DNA from: Zygnema cylindricum
Lineage: Eukaryota; Streptophyta; Zygnematophyceae; Zygnematales; Zygnemataceae
Reading direction: 5' to 3'
Length of the DNA: 64,000 nt
NCBI GenBank assembly: GCA_037447655.1
Contig: JBBHKE010000807.1
Location: forward strand, 1 to 64,000
A model generated the notes under the pieces. The model saw only the letters and a program-made list of their open reading frames with translations. It did no database searches and was not told the DNA's origin. Below are positions 60,009 to 64,000 of this stretch, piece after piece; the stretch's first letter is position 1, and each line of letters opens with the position of its first letter. A program made the position numbers and the translations under genes.

Positions 60009-61300
60009 ATGGTTCAAGATGCTTCATCAGCTGAAATTGCTCCCATGGTAAATGGTAGTCTTATGCATCGGTATATTGGAAAAAAAGTTCGTTGTGTGGT
60101 TAAAATAGGCGAAAGGAATCATTCTGGCGAAATTATGGCCCAGACTTCTGACGGCCAGATGATAAGAATAATCGGTGATCCGAGAAGTTATGCCAGCAAG
60201 TTTGTAGAAATAATTGGTGTGGTTGATATGGGCGGGGGGGCAATAAAAGAGCAGACAGCTGTCGATTTTGGAGACAATTTCGGTATGTTTTTCTATCTGA
60301 TTCCTTCTCTGAGTTTTTTTTGCAAAAGTGGCTGAACTGTTGCAAGTTTAAAAAAAGCAATCTGCTTGTGGTTTTGAAAGCATTATTAGGTTTTCATGAA
60401 TCTTGGTTAAAGGTTAATCTACAAGTTGGTAATAATTTTTGCCTTATTATATTTACAATATCATTAAAAATCCTGCTCTACTTATTATAACAGTGTTCTA
60501 TGATTTCTATGTTTAAATTTCTACTTTTATACTGTTACATTTTTTTCGGTCTGTTTAAATATGTTGTTTCAATTAAGGAAAACTTAGGGTTTTGTGTATA
60601 GGATTGTGTAGGCACCTGATGAATGGCTATCTCCCTCTCCCTCTCCCTCTCTGTCACTCTTTCTCGCTTCTCTCTCCCTCTGATTGTAGACAGTTAGGAC
60701 TTTACTGCAATACTGGCTTTCATGGATGTATGCAAGCAAGTTCAGGTTGATGTATTCCGTCAATACGTATAGCTAAATGGTCCACATCATACCTAATAAA
60801 GTATGTATTTTATGTAGTTTGATATTGTGCATTGAAGCTTTTAGCATTAAAAAGGGTATTCAGTTTTTTTTACGTGAGAAATTTTTCTAGGGGTTTTGAC
60901 CTTGACGAAGAACGGGGAGCCAGCCATCATATGGAGGCCTTACATTAGAACAGAAAACCTAGTTTGTTTTGTTTGGTTTTTTGTTTCTTGTGATTATAAT
61001 TTTTGGCCAATGAACAGTTGAAGCCAGTGTTACTGGGAGATCATGCAGACTGATAGACTGCTTACGTCGGTGGTGTATCAGAATACACTCTGTAGAATGG
61101 TTTGTCTATGCAGAAATGCAACTTATTGCAAATGAAACCACCATTACCTTGTTAACAGGTATTGGCTCCAGGTCGATGTCGTCGAGTCGAGTGTATGAAT
61201 AAAAATTTATGGGCTTCTGTGGTTTATTTTTGCAGATTTTGTAAGCTACGATAAGCTGTGTTTGTTGGCCAACAATGAGGCTCGATCTTTGTTCATGTGA
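60009..61300 (+). CDS. RPA3: Replication protein A 14 kDa subunit (RPA3/RPA14)
   Basis: Two exons, 60009-60282 and 61236-61300, joined across a 953 bp GT-AG intron (CG/GTATGT, TTTGCAG/AT), give 112 residues, the usual RPA14 length. It is a single OB fold: VNGSLMHRYIGKKVRCVVKI at the start, SGEIMAQTSDGQMIRI strands, FVEIIGVVD, and an end of the type NFGDNFD..SYDKLCLLANN resembling the plant RPA3 C-terminus. The protein is the small structural subunit of the RPA trimer, which binds single-stranded DNA in the nucleus during replication and repair. The start at 60009 is the first ATG after a pyrimidine-rich leader. The gene looks intact. Confidence 0.9.
60283..61235 (+). other. RPA3 intron
   Basis: Phase-1 intron with GTATGT donor and a T-rich tract before TGCAG. 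It contains a short (CTCCCT)n stretch near 60640. No other feature seen. Confidence 0.85.
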
Positions 61301-62057
61301 GCCATGTATTACTCCATGCGCTGGATGTAATCGTCGTCAGCAGACAGGTTTTGGAAACATTTGAGCAATGCACCTTCATCACTCTGAGACATTTCAAAAC
61401 GACAAAGGCGAGCAATATCTTGAAATCAAATCTCTATGTGTCTCACACCGCAAATCAAGAACGGATGATAGTAGTGGGTTAGTCATAGCAGAAGGTAATT
61501 CTTCCATTTTCTCGGCTTGTATAAGGTTTTTTGTAAGCGCAGTTTAGTGGCTGTACAGTCTATTTTCTTAGCAAAAGCTATAACATAAAATTGGCCAAAG
61601 AATAGTTCTCTTCCCTATCCAAGAAATCAAAATTGTAACGGCTCGCGTATCTGAATATGGACTATTCCTGTTTTCATTTTTTTGTGGGCAGATAGTATGC
61701 AGAATTTCTAATTGAATCGTGTAGTGCTGTTCCCGTCGCGATCAGAGTTAATAATTATAATTTGATTCTGTGTTTTTTTGAACAAAAATCATAAATTAGT
61801 GTTAATGACTAGGGTTTCATATCGAGGACTTTTTTCCAAAAATTAATAATTGGTAAGTCGTCAACAAAAACGATATACCACAACCTAGTGAGGGAAATGT
61901 ATGTATGTCTGAGTTCCTAACCATGAGATCATAGACGTCCTATTCGTACGGATTTGGACTTTTTTACGAAAACTACGTAGTATTCGCTTGTTTCGTAAAA
62001 TTCGTAAATTTCGTACGTCTCACACTACGGAAATTTGTACAGACACAAAAAAAATCG
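61301..62057. other. 3' flank of RPA3, nothing recognised
   Basis: AT-rich DNA. No AATAAA signal, gene or clear terminal repeat was found. Confidence 0.4.
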
Positions 62058-62460
62058 TTGCTTCATTTGCGCGCGCATATTTTTTATTTTACCTCCTCTC
62101 CGTCTTCAGAAGGAAGCCGCCGTTGGAGACGCCATAAATTCCGCCGCTCGCCGCTTGTTCGTTGCACTTTTTAGTTTTGCTTCATTTGCGCGCGCGTATT
62201 TTTATCTGAGTGGCGAGCGGCATAATTTATGGTGTCTCGCACGCGTATTGCCGCGGAATTTATGGTGTCTCGCACGTGTATTTTTATATGAGCGGCGAGC
62301 CGCGGAATTTATGGTGTCTCCAACGGCGGCTTCCTTGAGCCGTTTTGCTTCATTTGCGCACGCACATTTTCATCTGTCCTCCACTCCGTCTTCAAAAGGA
62401 AGCCGCCGTCGGAGATGCCGTAAATTCCGGCGCTCGCCGCTAGTTCTTTGCACTTATCAG
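62058..62460. repeat. Foldback repeat cluster
   Basis: A ~117 bp unit (TTGCTTCATTTGCGC...) occurs directly at 62058 and 62343. Between them are inverted copies: 62110-62143 pairs with 62302-62336 (about 35 bp, one mismatch). The motif AATTTATGGTGTCTC is repeated three times. The open frame across it is a by-product. Confidence 0.75.
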
Positions 62461-64000
62461 TTTTTTAGGGTATTGAATATTTATATTTTTGAAATTTGAA
62501 AGTTAATAAAAAGTACGAATTTTACGACGGATTTTATAAAGTTTGAAATTGTTTTATGCGCTTCGTTAGTTTACTCCGTGCGTTTTATGCGCATAGGACA
62601 TCTATGCATGAGATTTATTGTTAACGGGCCAAAATACATCTTAGTAAAGCCCCAAACTCTAAGCACCCGACGAATGGGAACATAAATATATGCACTGGCA
62701 TTTGTCATCGACCAAAGGCACTTCCGGTACTTTTTGTATTGTATTGTATTGTATATTTTGAAACATAGGATTATGAAATGACCGATAAATGATTATGCAC
62801 ATTGCGATGCTATGGAGTATGACTCTATTCCAATAACGCTGGAGGTATTTGGTTGTTCGGGAGTTGCTTTGGATAAGTTGAGAGAAGGGGCCCTTCAAGC
62901 GCCTGTCCTTTTTATCGTTAGCGTTTATCTGTTGCTTTACAGCAAGTGCAAGCTTCTATCCTTCTTCAATCTGCTATTGTTGTTATGGATCATCAGCTTG
63001 TTTTGAACGGCCTGCTTTGTCGGGCCTGGTGGACTTAAAAGGGTTCCTTTTTAGTAGTTCTTTAACTAGGTCGGGATTTGGTTAGGTAGGGTTGGTTTGG
63101 GTTCGCTATATTTTTCGTTGCTTTTGTACCTGTTGTCCATTTCAATGTTGCCTTTATTTGTGGGCTAGTTTCTTCCACGTTTTTCTTTTTTTTCAGTTTG
63201 TTTCCTTCCATGTTTGGTTTTCTGTTTCGTCTTAGACATTTTTTTTCTTCCCATGTTCTGAGATGGTTAACCAAGGTGCTTTTTAAATTGTCTTAAGAAT
63301 TCTAAATGAAAGATCTTAATCTTGCCGACTATTGACTCACAACTTCTTCGGTAAGAAATTCTAATAATAACATATTTACTTGACTCGCTTATAATCACCC
63401 ATGTGGCAATATATGATTTAGTGTGACTAACATTACATATCCCTTAATGTCAATTATTCACGAACTCTCATCACTATGTAAGGTCTGTTCTAAATGGCTG
63501 TTGTTTCTTTTGACCTGATGCTTTTAACACACTAATGTCTAGTCAACTCTGGATGCTAAAGGACTCATAGGTTCTTCATCAGAAGTGTATAGACCTGTCC
63601 TGAATTTGGGCTTACTGGCTACTAAAGTTTGTGAGGTACGGATAGCTTTTTTAATCCATTCACAAAAGTGTTTAACATCCAAATTTTTCATAAGAATCCT
63701 TGTGTGATTCTAGTCCACAACCTTGTAGCACTTTTTAGAGACCTTGTTACAGTATTGCTGTATATTTCATCATTATTGGGTAATATGTAAAGACTTTACA
63801 AAGAAAAGCAAGATGGTAAACATCTGGAAAAAAAAAATAATAATAAGGTAGGAAGGCTAATGGAATAATATTGCATACGCATTCTTTTCTATCAAGAGGT
63901 CGGTTGCTTAATGGCTTCCGAATTTGATAAACCGTTTTTTGAGTTCACCAATAGCACCAAATAACCCAAGTTGGGTTCACTCTAGTAGGTTGTCACAGCG
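62461..64000. other. Non-coding right end
   Basis: Contains a short TTGTA/TGTAT pentanucleotide run near 62735-62755. No gene, RNA or mobile element was recognised. Confidence 0.4.

Noticed and set aside
62035-62499. 154-residue open frame
   Set aside because: It spans the foldback cluster; its repeated peptides come from the DNA repeats.
1-64000. CRISPR arrays, bacterial operons, rRNA or tRNA genes
   Set aside because: No spaced identical repeats, no ribosome-binding-site-led gene clusters and no cloverleaf or rRNA core sequence was seen. The primer site matches tRNA only over 15 bases.

Overview
The window looks like nuclear DNA of a plant-lineage eukaryote with a large, repeat-rich genome, most likely a streptophyte (charophyte alga or early land plant). 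This is an inference from three things: a plant-like replication protein A 14 kDa gene with a GT-AG intron, an abundance of Ty1/copia elements, and spliced genes with long introns. I cannot name a species.

Region by region. 1-7650 (+): 3' part of a spliced host gene with at least four fibronectin type III (FN3) domains and a C-terminal membrane segment, resembling FNDC3. Its exons are purine-rich and its introns are almost pure pyrimidine. 7651-10963: non-coding DNA, microsatellites and a decayed LINE reverse transcriptase. 10964-55523: about 45 kb of nested LTR retrotransposons. 55524-59709: DNA-transposon debris, namely a 1.6 kb Harbinger-like element and three related ~505 bp MITEs. 59710-61300 (+): a two-exon RPA3/RPA14 gene with a CCAAT box and an E2F site. 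61301-64000: non-coding, with one foldback repeat cluster.

The nest can be ordered from target-site duplications. Copia A (minus) has a 5' LTR split by a Ty3/gypsy element (minus, 15769-54792, flanked by GTAC). The gypsy element was entered by copia B (minus, 24341-37248), copia E (plus, 37830-49907, TSD CAGCG) and a 1,379 bp solo-LTR-like unit (22250-23628, TSD ACCAC). Copia C (plus, 29435-35871, TSD TCAGT) sits inside B's gag, and copia D (minus, 38961-45122) sits inside E's gag. C has 1,047 bp LTRs that are almost identical, and its long Gag-Pol frame has a single stop, so it is young.

The most interesting content is the gypsy element. Between its protease and reverse transcriptase it carries a C5 cytosine-DNA methyltransferase domain with recognisable motifs I, IV (Pro-Cys), VI (Glu-Asn-Val), VIII and IX-X, in the Pol reading frame. 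The second is the copia family. Its primer-binding site is complementary to the anticodon arm of initiator tRNA-Met (half-tRNA priming), and its Gag start codon lies inside the LTR, so LTR end, primer site and coding sequence overlap.
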